NCBI GenBank assembly: GCA_964019155.1
Contig: OZ025240.1
Span: forward strand, 91,101,461-91,165,460
Length of the DNA: 64,000 bases
Direction: 5' to 3'
Origin: Osedax fenrisi
Lineage: Eukaryota; Annelida; Polychaeta; Sabellida; Siboglinidae
Shown piece after piece: positions 23,951-33,083 of the stretch. Position 1 is the stretch's first letter, and every line of letters starts with the position of its first letter. The position numbers and the translations under genes are program-made. The notes under the pieces are model-generated. The model worked only from the letters and a program-made list of their open reading frames with translations. It had not been told where the DNA came from and searched no databases.

Positions 23951-24944
23951 ACGAATATTTATTATTTAAAGTATCACATTTATTCTTTTCTCAACCATAT
24001 TTCTAATTAAAGCAATTAACTGAATATACAGGTTTATATTAATATATATATTTTTGTAATTATGATAATTGTTAAATTTTAAATATAATATTTAATTTAG
24101 CGATATTCCTCTTAAATTTATTTATTTCTCTAGACGTTCTGACCTTTTGACTAGCCATTAATTCATATATACTCAATTATTTTGGAAAATGTCAATCTAA
24201 TTAATTATTAATCTACTATAGAGAGTTGAAACCTAAATGATATGGAACTTAAATTTAGAATCTTATATATTTTATCGGATACTAATCTGTCCTATATTAT
24301 TGGTAATATATACATGTTATCTTCCATTACGCCTACTTCCATAGCTTTTATTGAATCACATTTAAAGTTACTTCGCACGTAATACACATCGCCCTTTGGT
24401 TAATTTTTAGATTTCAGATTTTAAAACTATCGTTAAAGAGATTATAGTTATAGATACGTTAGTATATTCCTGATAACGTATTATTTTCTGTGGCTTGAAA
24501 ATTCATTATGTTAAAATGTATCTCCTTAAATTATAAATATAAATATATATTTGTACCTTGATATTTATTATATCTATATATATATATTACCAATTATTTC
24601 AAATATAATATAGTATATAAAACATTAAATTAAACTCATAGAATAAGTTAATAACTAAACATAATATTAAATACAAAAATATATAAATAATAGTTATTTA
24701 TTTCACAATTACGTAAATTTTATTTTTTTAAATAAATAAATAAAAATTAAATTAAATATATTTATATTTATGTTATATTCATTGATATAATCATAGTTTA
24801 GTTCAGCATATATATTAAAAATGAATTTTAATAACATAATAATACTTTTATTAATTAAAATTAATTGTAGTCTATCCATGTTAGTGAAATAAACAGTTAC
24901 TATATAAATATAATCTAAACATAATTATATATATATACATATAT
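22996..24944. other. A+T-rich spacer
   Basis: No gene seen. It holds the 117-bp duplication listed separately, (TA)n at about 23,623-23,651 and 23,906-23,947, and A-rich stretches. Confidence 0.6.
23348..23581. repeat. Two tandem 117-bp units
   Basis: ACTAAATAAC begins both units (23,348 and 23,465), and both contain AAAAAACACAAAAATCA and a TTACATAA segment. The units are diverged. Confidence 0.75.
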
Positions 24945-25222
24945 TGTTATTATTATTGTTATTTTTATTAGGTGGAGTTATATATAGTTTTAACTTATAA
25001 CCATTTATGGCTCTAATGTCCCTTCGAAGCCGCTATCATGTTAAGGCATCCATGGTTTTAACGAGAGCCGATCATTTATTTATACACAATTATATAAGAT
25101 CACTTCTAAATAATATTTTAAGGCCCATTTTATAAAATTAATTAATGGTCCGGACGAGGTTCGAACTCGTGTCCTACTACTTGTGTGTCTGACGCCTTAG
25201 CCACTGATCCACACATGCAGTT
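24945..25222 (-). mobile_element. SINE-B, tRNA-derived, copy 1
   Basis: On the minus strand the head reads GGATCAGTGGCTAAGGCG (A-box region) and GAGTTCGAACCTCG (B-box region), a convincing tRNA-like internal promoter with a D-arm of Leu/Ser type. The body follows with CGGCTCTCGTTAAAACCATG and AGCGGCTTCGAAGGGACATT, ending in an A/T tail with AATAAAAATAACAAT. The 5' end directly abuts (TA)n at 25,226-25,275. Copies or parts lie at 37,618-37,855 and 40,366-40,500. Confidence 0.8.
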
Positions 25223-25223
25223 A

Positions 25224-25225
<2 letters not shown>

Positions 25226-25275
<50 letters not shown>
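25226..25275. repeat. (TA)n microsatellite
   Basis: Uninterrupted (TA)n next to the SINE-B 5' end. Confidence 0.95.
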
Positions 25276-25279
<4 letters not shown>

Positions 25280-25289
25280 ATAGATAATA

Positions 25290-25357
25290 GTGCACTATAA
25301 TGATTGGGTCTATAGTTTATAGTCATATATGACTCAGCGGAAAAGTTACAATCTATA
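25290..25357 (+). mobile_element. SINE-A copy 3, left part (split by LTR-2)
   Basis: TATGACTCAGCGGAA here matches the A-box region of copy 1 (GATGGCTCAGTGGGA). Removing LTR-2 and one TATA duplicate places AGTTCGATCC, matching the B-box, at exactly the spacing of copy 1: 56 bases between the same two points. The copy is old and diverged. Confidence 0.65.
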
Positions 25358-25552
25358 TGTTATATGCGCTACGCTTGTTTTATATATCTAATATAGATGT
25401 TTAAGTACTGACTGTATTTCTAGAAGTGACTTGTTGAATTTAGGATATGACTTTTATCAAATCATTCATGCATATCAACAATGGAAACAGGAATGCATAT
25501 GATACGCTACAGTGCACACACTTGTATAATACTAATAATATACCTTACAACA
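25358..25552 (-). repeat. LTR-2 3' LTR
   Basis: 195 bp, TGTTGTAAGG...GCATATAACA on the minus strand, identical to 29,921-30,115. A TATA-box-like GATATATAAAAC lies near its end. Confidence 0.95.
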
Positions 25553-25566
25553 TCCACCCACTACCT
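25553..25566 (-). promoter_or_regulatory. LTR-2 polypurine tract
   Basis: Minus strand AGGTAGTGGGTGGA directly precedes the 3' LTR. It is purine-rich, with two T. Confidence 0.65.
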
Positions 25567-25718
25567 AAGAAAAATAGTGACCACACTATTTGTTTATAAA
25601 AAACATTATATATATATTTTTTTTTTTTTTTTTTTTAACAAAATTACTACCCATAATATATATGCCATTACCTAAAAGTATAACCTACACAACCCTAAAC
25701 TATAACTAAAACTAAACC

Positions 25719-27863
25719 TTAATCCTTGGTTACTCTTAAATTGATCCTATTTTCCACCCTACATGTCTGGCCAAATTTAATTTTATAGGCAGAAGTACAT
25801 TTAACTCTACCTTCAACTTCCCATTTTTCCTCACCCCAAATATTTTCTAATTCCCGTCTACCTAATTTACGTTTTTTTATTCTAACTATAGTCCCAGCCT
25901 CTAATTCGTCTTCTTTCTTTTTGTCATTTATTTTTTTTCTAGTTAATTCTATTCTATGTTTTACTTTACTGCCGATTTCTCCCATTTTCTGCATCGTCTC
26001 CCATAACCAATCACTGTCCGTGCCTCTCCCATACCTCTCTAATCTTAAATCCACTGGTAATTTTTCTTCACGTCCAAACATTAAAAAAAATGGAGAAAAC
26101 CCTGTTGTCGCATGAGGCATAATATTATAGGCATGAATCATTTTGGGTAAATGAATCGGCCATTTGGACTTTTCTTCCGTACACAAAACTCTTAATAAAT
26201 TAATAATAGATCTATTCATGCGTTCGCATTGTCCATTACCTTCTGGATGATAAGGACTAGTCCTACTTTGGTTAATATTAAATAACTTACATATTTCCCT
26301 AACTACTTCCGCTTGAAAATTACGTCCTTGGTCGGTATGTATTCTCTCCGGAGTCCCATAACAATAGATCCACTCCTTCATTAATATCTTAGCTACCGTA
26401 ATTGCTAACTGATTTCTAGTAGGAATAGCTCTAGTAAACTTAGTATATGAATCGGTCATTACTAATATACTCTCTCTTCCATCTGAGGATTTATCAATAT
26501 TAACGAAGTCTAGAAACACTAACTCCAATGGTCTAGTTGCACCTAAATATCCCATATCTATTTTAGGATTTCTACCCCCTCCCTTAGATACTTGACATAT
26601 TTCGCACTTATCTATATACTCCTTAATATCTCTATATCTACCTACCCAGGTATACTTTAGACTGATTCTCGCTACCGTTCTATCTATACCCTGGTGACCA
26701 TTGGCATCGTGTACCCCTTGTAAGATCTCCCTAATTAACTCACGTGGAACTACCAATACCTTATCACCATTTTTCCTATTCTTATATAGAACTCCTTCTT
26801 CTATTATGTAGTTATCATTATTTATTGACCCACTTTCTAAATGTTTTATTATCTCTTTTAACCTATGCTCCTCCATTTGCATCTCCCTTATCTTTCCTTC
26901 CTCTATGCCTGCTATTATACTAATATCATTGATCTCTAGATCATCCTCATATAATCTTTTGAAATCATCCCCTTCTACCTCATTATTCTCCTCACATCTC
27001 CTAGATAACGCATCTGCTACTATATTTGTACTACCTGTTCTATATTTAAAACGTATTGGAAATGGCGCTAGTCTTGATACCCACCTCTGCTCTAAAGCTG
27101 TTAACTGTTTCTTATTTTCTATACACGCTACAGCGCTATTATCTGTAAATATTGTACACTGTTTAGCCCCCATTAAGTAATGTTTAAATGTATCAGTTAC
27201 CGCCCATACTACGGCAAGAAACTCTAGTTTCTTAGCCGAGTAATTAGCTTGATTTTCTTCTCCTGCCTTTAATGATCTACTAGCATATGCAATTACCTTC
27301 CTCTCCCCATCTATCACCTGGCTAAGAACAGCACCTAAACCAATATGTGATGCATCTGTCTCTAATATGAATGCTTCCTCGAATCTAGGTAATGCTAATA
27401 TTGGTGCACTACTTAACTTATCTTTTATCTTCTGCATCGCTCTTTCACAGTCATCATCCCACTTAATATTTACCCGTCTACTCATTCTCTTACTTATACT
27501 ACCTACCCCTGCCTCAGATTTCGTTAATTTTAATAATGGATGTACAATCTTAGTATATCCTTCTATAAACCTACGATAATATGATCCTACACCCAAGAAT
27601 GACCTTAACTCCTTCAAGTTCTTTGGCCTTTTCCACTCTATTATCGTCTTAATATTATCCGGTATCGTTCCTATCCCTTTATCTGATATCTTAAAGCCTA
27701 GAAAATGTATTTCATTTATAAATAATCTACATTTCCCTGTATTTAACTGAAATCCAGCTTCTTCCAACCTCATCATTACAACTTCAATATGTCCTAAATG
27801 TTCCTTCCATGTCTTAGAATAAACTAATATATCATCTAAATAACATACTACAAATTTATACAT
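25719..27863 (-). CDS. LTR-2 pol, part 2: RT second half, RNase H, integrase
   Basis: A 714-codon open frame. It starts in RT just before the catalytic VCYLDDILVYS, continues with FLGFKISDKGI and RSFLGVGSYYRRF (RT thumb), then RNase H (ETDASHIGLGAVL, IFTDNSAV). Integrase follows: an HHCC zinc domain (HDANGHQGIDRT, CEICQVSKGG), then a catalytic core with LVFLDFVNID, RIHTDQGRNF and TSPYHPEGNGQCERMN, giving D, D and E. The end lacks a chromodomain. The Met listed as start is probably internal: the frame is open a little further upstream (EVSEQRVISNLFRSE), and the real polyprotein comes from the preceding part. Ends in TAA. Confidence 0.95.
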   Translation of the reverse strand: MYKFVVCYLDDILVYSKTWKEHLGHIEVVMMRLEEAGFQLNTGKCRLFINEIHFLGFKISDKGIGTIPDNIKTIIEWKRPKNLKELRSFLGVGSYYRRFIEGYTKIVHPLLKLTKSEAGVGSISKRMSRRVNIKWDDDCERAMQKIKDKLSSAPILALPRFEEAFILETDASHIGLGAVLSQVIDGERKVIAYASRSLKAGEENQANYSAKKLEFLAVVWAVTDTFKHYLMGAKQCTIFTDNSAVACIENKKQLTALEQRWVSRLAPFPIRFKYRTGSTNIVADALSRRCEENNEVEGDDFKRLYEDDLEINDISIIAGIEEGKIREMQMEEHRLKEIIKHLESGSINNDNYIIEEGVLYKNRKNGDKVLVVPRELIREILQGVHDANGHQGIDRTVARISLKYTWVGRYRDIKEYIDKCEICQVSKGGGRNPKIDMGYLGATRPLELVFLDFVNIDKSSDGRESILVMTDSYTKFTRAIPTRNQLAITVAKILMKEWIYCYGTPERIHTDQGRNFQAEVVREICKLFNINQSRTSPYHPEGNGQCERMNRSIINLLRVLCTEEKSKWPIHLPKMIHAYNIMPHATTGFSPFFLMFGREEKLPVDLRLERYGRGTDSDWLWETMQKMGEIGSKVKHRIELTRKKINDKKKEDELEAGTIVRIKKRKLGRRELENIWGEEKWEVEGRVKCTSAYKIKFGQTCRVENRINLRVTKD

Positions 27864-27907
27864 CTCTGATCTAAATAAGTTTGATATTACTCTCTGTTCA
27901 GATACTT

Positions 27908-28951
27908 CTATGTAGCTGGAGCATTGGTTAACCCAAATGGCATTCTAGTAAACTCGTAGAGTCCCCACGGGGAACTGAATGCTGTTTTAAATTGATCCTC
28001 TTTTACTATTTTTATCTGGTGATATGCTGACTTTAAATCGAAAGACGAAAATACTTTAGCTCCCCCTAGTGCCTCTAATGAATCATCTATCCTAGGAATT
28101 GGATATGCATCCTTAATAGTCTTATTATTCAGCTGCCTATAGTCTACACATAATCTAATTTCTCCTGTACCCTTTTTTACTACCACTAGTGGACTTGCAT
28201 ATTCACTATTGGACTTAACTATTACCCCTCCCATCTCCCACTTAACAATCTGATTCTTCACTGCCTCTACCTGGGAAGGTATTATTCGTCTATAAGGTTG
28301 AGCGACCTGTATTTTGTCTATTGTTCTAATACTGTGTAATCCTACTTTAGCAGAAGCTAATCTATCATTATTTAAAAAAAATATTTTTCTATATTTATAA
28401 GTTAATTTTTCTATGCTCTCCTTAAAAATTCTATTTTTACACCCTATATAAACTTTTACTATCTCCTCATTATTAATACTAACACTACTTATTCCATTTG
28501 ATACCCTACTTCTTATATGAATTCCCCTACTCACTCCAGTAATCGATATAACCCCATAAGTCTGTAAAATATTCATACCTATTATAAACAATCCCTTAAT
28601 ATTAGTTACTATGAAACCTACCTTCTCACTCTTCTTACCCCATAATATAATATCCGTTATTACTTGTCCCCTATAGTCTAATTTAGTGCCATTTGCTGTT
28701 TTTAAATCAACTTTTGGGTTTACAGGTATTACTTTCAAGTCTAATGACCTTACCATCCCCTCTGATATCACTGAAACCTGACTACCTGTATCTATTAAAC
28801 ATTCAACTACCATCCGATTTATTACTACCTTTTCCCTAGGACATCTTCCTATTAACCTATTATTATTACCTATTTCCCTTGTACCCCCCTTTATTTTCCA
28901 GGCATTCGCCCCTTTCCTAGTTGCCTGATCTACTGGAAAGGTTGGCGGTTT
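27908..28951 (-). CDS. LTR-2 pol, part 1: protease and RT first half
   Basis: The pol frame is open from the slippery site at 28,948-28,954 and the first Met is at 28,813. Protease: VECLIDTGSQVSVI with the DTG active site, and GLFIIGMNILQTYGVI near its end. RT: SEYASPLVVVKKGTGEIRLC, VDYRQLNNKTIKDAYPIPRI, SSFDLKSAYHQIKI, then TRMPFGLTNAPAT followed by an in-frame TAG at 27,908-27,910. The RT reading resumes immediately in the -1 frame, so this copy carries a short indel between the NAPAT motif and the YLDD motif. Without it the product would be a single ~1,060-residue PR-RT-RH-IN polyprotein. Confidence 0.9.
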   Translation of the reverse strand, partial: KPPTFPVDQATRKGANAWKIKGGTREIGNNNRLIGRCPREKVVINRMVVECLIDTGSQVSVISEGMVRSLDLKVIPVNPKVDLKTANGTKLDYRGQVITDIILWGKKSEKVGFIVTNIKGLFIIGMNILQTYGVISITGVSRGIHIRSRVSNGISSVSINNEEIVKVYIGCKNRIFKESIEKLTYKYRKIFFLNNDRLASAKVGLHSIRTIDKIQVAQPYRRIIPSQVEAVKNQIVKWEMGGVIVKSNSEYASPLVVVKKGTGEIRLCVDYRQLNNKTIKDAYPIPRIDDSLEALGGAKVFSSFDLKSAYHQIKIVKEDQFKTAFSSPWGLYEFTRMPFGLTNAPAT

Positions 28952-28954
28952 AAA
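28948..28954 (-). promoter_or_regulatory. gag-pol -1 frameshift site UUUAAAC
   Basis: In the gag frame the minus strand reads U UUA AAC, the canonical X XXY YYZ heptamer; slipping -1 enters the pol frame exactly (UUU AAA C..). The pol frame is closed by TAG just upstream (two TAG codons, the last 2 codons before the slip site) and open for 347 codons after it, so the position is where a functional site should be. I did not find an obvious pseudoknot by eye. Confidence 0.7.
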
Positions 28955-28968
28955 TTCCTATTCCTACA

Positions 28969-29709
28969 TCATCTACTAGTATGCCCTTCCCCTCCACATG
29001 TAAAACATCTAACTCTGTCTGTCCAGTTACCTCTTAATCTACCTTCCAACTCAGTATTCCTCCTCTCTAATATTTGTATACGTTCCTCCAACCTACTACC
29101 ATCATTCCCTCTATTAGTTACTTCACCTATTACTTTATTAGTTTCTATCTTATAGCATATACCACCCTCCTTCACATTACTCATAGATTCAAACTCCCTC
29201 GCCATTGAGCGTATTTCAGAAAAACTTTTTTTTTTTCCTGATATTAATAAATATCGCCGTAATTCGCAGTCAAATACATTTGTTTTGAATGAATCTGTCA
29301 TTAGCCCCTCCCACCCATCTACATCCTCTTTCAAACTTAACCCTAATTTTAATATAGCATCTATAAACATAGTAATATTCTCCCCTTCTCGTTGTTTCCT
29401 ATCAACTAAATCATGTAACCTCTCACCCCGTGACCTCCTACTACTACATCTCTCCCTTAAACTATTAAATATATGCTCTTTATTTAAAAGTTTATTGCCT
29501 AACATTGATAATTCTAATTTTGCACCACCTCTTATATGATATAAAATATACCCTGCCGCATCCTCACCCTTATGCCCCAATAAATCTACACATTCCTCAG
29601 CTCTTGCAATCCACTCACCAGCATCTGTACCCTCATTAAAATAATCTAGTTTAACATATGCTAAATCTTTCTTAGCAGGTCTACCTACTGGCTTACTATC
29701 TTCTCCCAT
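28969..29709 (-). CDS. LTR-2 gag
   Basis: 246 codons starting MGEDSKPVGRPAKKDLAYVK. The region EGTDAGEWIARAEECV is the start of a retrotransposon gag capsid domain, with RRYLLISGKKKSFSEIRSMA later, then a coiled-coil-like EERIQILERRNTELEGRL before the nucleocapsid knuckle CFTCGGEGHTSR. The TGA stop (28,969-28,971) falls between HTSR and the next codon TGT (Cys), that is, at the last spacer position of a CX2CX4HX4C knuckle. Either this copy carries a nonsense change in the knuckle or the UGA is read through. The slippery heptamer for pol lies 4 codons past the Cys. Confidence 0.9.
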   Translation of the reverse strand: MGEDSKPVGRPAKKDLAYVKLDYFNEGTDAGEWIARAEECVDLLGHKGEDAAGYILYHIRGGAKLELSMLGNKLLNKEHIFNSLRERCSSRRSRGERLHDLVDRKQREGENITMFIDAILKLGLSLKEDVDGWEGLMTDSFKTNVFDCELRRYLLISGKKKSFSEIRSMAREFESMSNVKEGGICYKIETNKVIGEVTNRGNDGSRLEERIQILERRNTELEGRLRGNWTDRVRCFTCGGEGHTSR

Positions 29710-29907
29710 ATCTTCTATATCCCTCTTATAACTATGTTTAATTACGTAAATAAACTAAAAATATTATTTTAAAAATAATATTTTATTATCTAAAATAATA
29801 TTTTATTATACAAGTGTATGCAAAGTAACAATATCAACACAAACCTGTTATCCTATGTTGTATTTCGATTTCTTCCTCTAGCCACTGGTCCTAGTCAGCA
29901 CTGGATA

Positions 29908-29919
29908 CCGCTGTCACCA
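29908..29919 (-). promoter_or_regulatory. LTR-2 primer-binding site
   Basis: Minus strand TGGTGACAGCGG, one base from the 5' LTR. The shared core with LTR-1 is 13 bases (plus strand ACCGCTGTCACCA). Confidence 0.8.
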
Positions 29920-29920
29920 A

Positions 29921-30115
29921 TGTTATATGCGCTACGCTTGTTTTATATATCTAATATAGATGTTTAAGTACTGACTGTATTTCTAGAAGTGACTTGTTGA
30001 ATTTAGGATATGACTTTTATCAAATCATTCATGCATATCAACAATGGAAACAGGAATGCATATGATACGCTACAGTGCACACACTTGTATAATACTAATA
30101 ATATACCTTACAACA
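29921..30115 (-). repeat. LTR-2 5' LTR
   Basis: 195 bp, partner of 25,358-25,552. The leader from 29,710 to 29,920 is about 210 bp. Confidence 0.95.
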
Positions 30116-30355
30116 TATAAAGCGATTTTACCAGTAGTTCGATCCATAATAGTAATTGTTTGTTCTTGTTTTTAACAAGAACTTATTAACGATGTATCAA
30201 AAAATAAGAAATATATATGAAAAATGTAAAAATGTGCTTTATTTTATCCTTAAACTTAAATATCATGTACAAGTATAATACTTCTTAAAGGGTCATTTAT
30301 ATACGATATTATATATATGTATTCAATAAGTAAATATTATTATAGTGCATAACAT
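30116..30355 (+). mobile_element. SINE-A copy 3, right part
   Basis: Continues the split copy: B-box-like AGTTCGATCC, then a stem GTTCTTGTT...AACAAGAAC, then the shared 3' part (ATCATGTACAAG, CTTCTTAAAGGGTC, TATTCAATAAGTAAATATT), ending in a short ATT run. It is more diverged than copies 1 and 2. Confidence 0.7.
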
Positions 30356-31710
30356 AATTGTTCATGAATCTATTTGGTACGTTATAGTATATAAATTAAT
30401 AAATATTAAATATTACCTTATTAATATCATATTGAATTGAACATATTTATTAAGTTTTAAAAGTATAATAGTACATATTGTTAAATAATACATAGTATGG
30501 TTATATCATGTTAATAATTTAACATTTACCTCAAATTGCTGTATATTTAGAAAGTTTAATTTCCTCGTTATATTGCATCATAATTACATCAGCAAAATAT
30601 ATTTTTGATAATTGTAATTAATACATATTTATATTAATTTATTCGAAAACAACTAATAACTAATTCTAATATTTACAAGATAAATATATATGTGAGATAT
30701 GTCATGTATAGATAATATACAAAGTAATTACTAATGCAATCTTTAATTACAGAAAAAAAATTATTATTGTTTAGTAAATATGGTGTCATGATTTTGTAAA
30801 TGGTTTTATATATTTAATCGTAGGATATTTATGGCAGGTATTTTCCAAAGTTTGTATCAGACTTTTGAAAGATGATATATGATTAAGGGAATATATATCA
30901 CTTCCTGTTTACACTAGTATTAATATAAGACATGTTTATTTCCTAGTTGATATAATCTATAATAATCACTATAAAGATAAGTCATTTATTATTTATTTTA
31001 ACACATAATATTTATACTATATTATATTTATCTAATCAAATTATTATTTTTAATATATATAAATTATTATAAATATAATTTAGAAATTTAGAATTGTTTA
31101 TTTGTATAATATATTACAGATTCACACTTGAGTGATTTTGCTGTATTATAATTATAAATAAATGTATATCTAGATATATTATATGTATATATATATATAT
31201 TATATAGCCTAATATAATACAATATTTTGTATACATATATGTTATTATTAATATATAAATTATACATAAATTCTATTAAATTATATTATATTACATACAA
31301 ATTAATTTCATAAGCATTATAATTATCTATATTTTAATATAATATTTTATATACCTGGGTTATTTTTTACTTTATAAATGTTATATACATATTGTTATTA
31401 AATTCATATATGGATTTATTTGGTATTTCAAAAAAAATTGTATATTTCCTATTGTATATTTCGTTATTTAATATTAAATATAATTATATATATAACATTT
31501 TGGTATTTGGGATTAATTGCATAATAAAATTCGTTCAAAATTATTTATTTAGTTTATTTATTTATTTGGTATTTAGTTTATTTGGTATTAATTGCATAAT
31601 ATTTCTTTAATTTAATTCTCATTATAAATTATTTGTAGACTTAATTTTTAATATATATATACATTATTTACATATATATAAATAATTCATTGTAATAATT
31701 AACAATTATA

Positions 31711-31716
<6 letters not shown>
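30356..31716. other. A+T-rich spacer
   Basis: No confirmed gene. A short hydrophobic open stretch at about 30,779-30,877 ends near a donor-like CAGGTATTT but lacks a usable upstream splice site (see rejected list). Confidence 0.5.
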
Positions 31717-31799
<83 letters not shown>

Positions 31800-31864
31800 T
31801 ATATACATATATATGTATATATATATACATACATATATATGTATATATATACATTATATACATA

Positions 31865-31908
<44 letters not shown>

Positions 31909-31980
31909 TATGTATGTACGTATATATACTTGTGTATGTTTATATAGCAATGAATACTGATAATATATTATAATACTAAG
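31717..31980. repeat. (TA)n expanded into a near-palindromic array
   Basis: About 80 bp of (TA)n is followed by alternating TACATTATATACATATATAT and its complement-like partners. Both strands therefore read open Tyr/Ile-rich frames over the same interval, which is an artefact of self-complementarity. Confidence 0.9.
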
Positions 31981-32052
31981 TATATATATATATATATATA
32001 TATATTGTTATGTATATATGCCATATGATGTGTATGCCAATGTTAATGCGGC

Positions 32053-32095
<43 letters not shown>

Positions 32096-32115
32096 ATCAT
32101 AGCTTTGTATTTAAT

Positions 32116-33083
32116 ATGTCAGGATCTGATGAATATTTATCTGAATCTAAAATTGGTAAAATTACTAATAATACTGTTTTATGTTTTATACAAGAAAACA
32201 TAGGTGGTTGCTCTAAAGATATACTTTTAGAGGCTGTTATTAAAAACTTTAATTTTGATGAACTTAAATTATCATCACTACAATTATCTGATAATTTTAA
32301 ATTCACAAATAAATCAAGAAGATCAGCTGAGAACTATACTTTTGGTATATATAATAATATTGATAGTCTAATTTAGAAATATTTTACACTTAATTATATT
32401 GTAAAGGATATTAATAAATTACCTCAATGTATTGCAAGTACAATTGACCCTTTATCTAATTTTGATAGAATACTAAAATTAGAAAGTTTATTTGCTAATT
32501 TTACTAATTATAATTATAAATCAATTGATCTTATAAAAAATAATAGTATTCATACTACGTTGGACAAACTAATGATTCTAATAAATCAAATAATGTTACC
32601 TATGCTAATGTAGTAAATGGTAATTCAAACAATTATAATATACATTCGAAAAATAATTATATTAAACCTACCAGTAGTTCATCCGAAGGTGAATTCACTA
32701 ATGTAATTAATACAAATAAAACAACATATAAAAAACGCCAAAAAATAAATTATGGTAGCAACTTAGATAATAAAAGTTATAGTAGTCTACCTAATAGAGA
32801 CTTTTTTATATCAAGAATTAATTCTGATATAAAATTAGATTCTATAAAAGATTATATATCAAATAAAAAAATTAAAATTATAGATATTAAATTGGTTTCA
32901 AATAAATAATCAAAATTTAACTCATATAAACTTACTGTAGATATAAATATAGCTAATTCTATACTAAATGCCAATATATGGGCTTATGGTGTATGCATTA
33001 GTAAATGGTATAGTAGAAATTTATCTTACAATGATACTGATAGTCAAGTATCTAATAAATATAGTACATTTTCGCTCCGATGA
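32116..33083 (+). pseudogene. Family J ORF1 (RNA-binding type), broken
   Basis: Starts MSGSDEYLSESKIGKITNNT. A first frame runs to a TAG near 32,374 and continues in the same frame (LPQCIASTIDPLSNFDRI). A shift near 32,555 leads to NNVTYANVVNGNS, and the C-terminal part reads RDFFISRINSDIKLDSIKD, then NIWAYGVCISKWY, with one in-frame TAA at about 32,906. The C-terminal half fits the RRM-like domain of ORF1 proteins in invertebrate CR1/Jockey-group elements (pattern F-ISR..., VSN..., NxxxWPxGVxVxxW). Length if intact would be about 320 residues. It ends TGA at 33,081-33,083, overlapping the ORF2 start. Confidence 0.7.

Larger units (their letters stand above)
25358..30115 (-). mobile_element. 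LTR-2: young Ty3/gypsy retrotransposon
   Basis: Two 195-bp LTRs (25,358-25,552 and 29,921-30,115) that I read as identical base for base flank gag, protease, RT, RNase H and integrase in that order on the minus strand. A 4-bp duplication TATA lies at 25,354-25,357 and 30,116-30,119. A PBS lies next to the right LTR and a purine-rich tract next to the left LTR. Gene order PR-RT-RH-IN is diagnostic of Ty3/gypsy. Identical LTRs imply a very recent insertion, yet three coding interruptions are visible (see parts). It sits between the promoter boxes of a SINE-A copy. Confidence 0.95.

Noticed and set aside
25144..25222. Possible functional tRNA gene on the minus strand
   Set aside because: A and B boxes are good, but a SINE body with second and third copies follows and the acceptor stem does not close.
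28969..28971. Reassigned UGA (non-standard genetic code)
   Set aside because: Intact ORFs of family L and LTR-2 encode Trp with TGG, and UGA is not used as a sense codon inside them.
30779..30877. Hydrophobic open stretch ending near a donor-like CAGGTATTT
   Set aside because: The only open frame begins right after an in-frame TAA with no acceptor giving a usable phase.
31699..31950. Open frames on both strands over the (TA)n palindrome
   Set aside because: Poly Tyr/Ile from simple sequence; the block is self-complementary.
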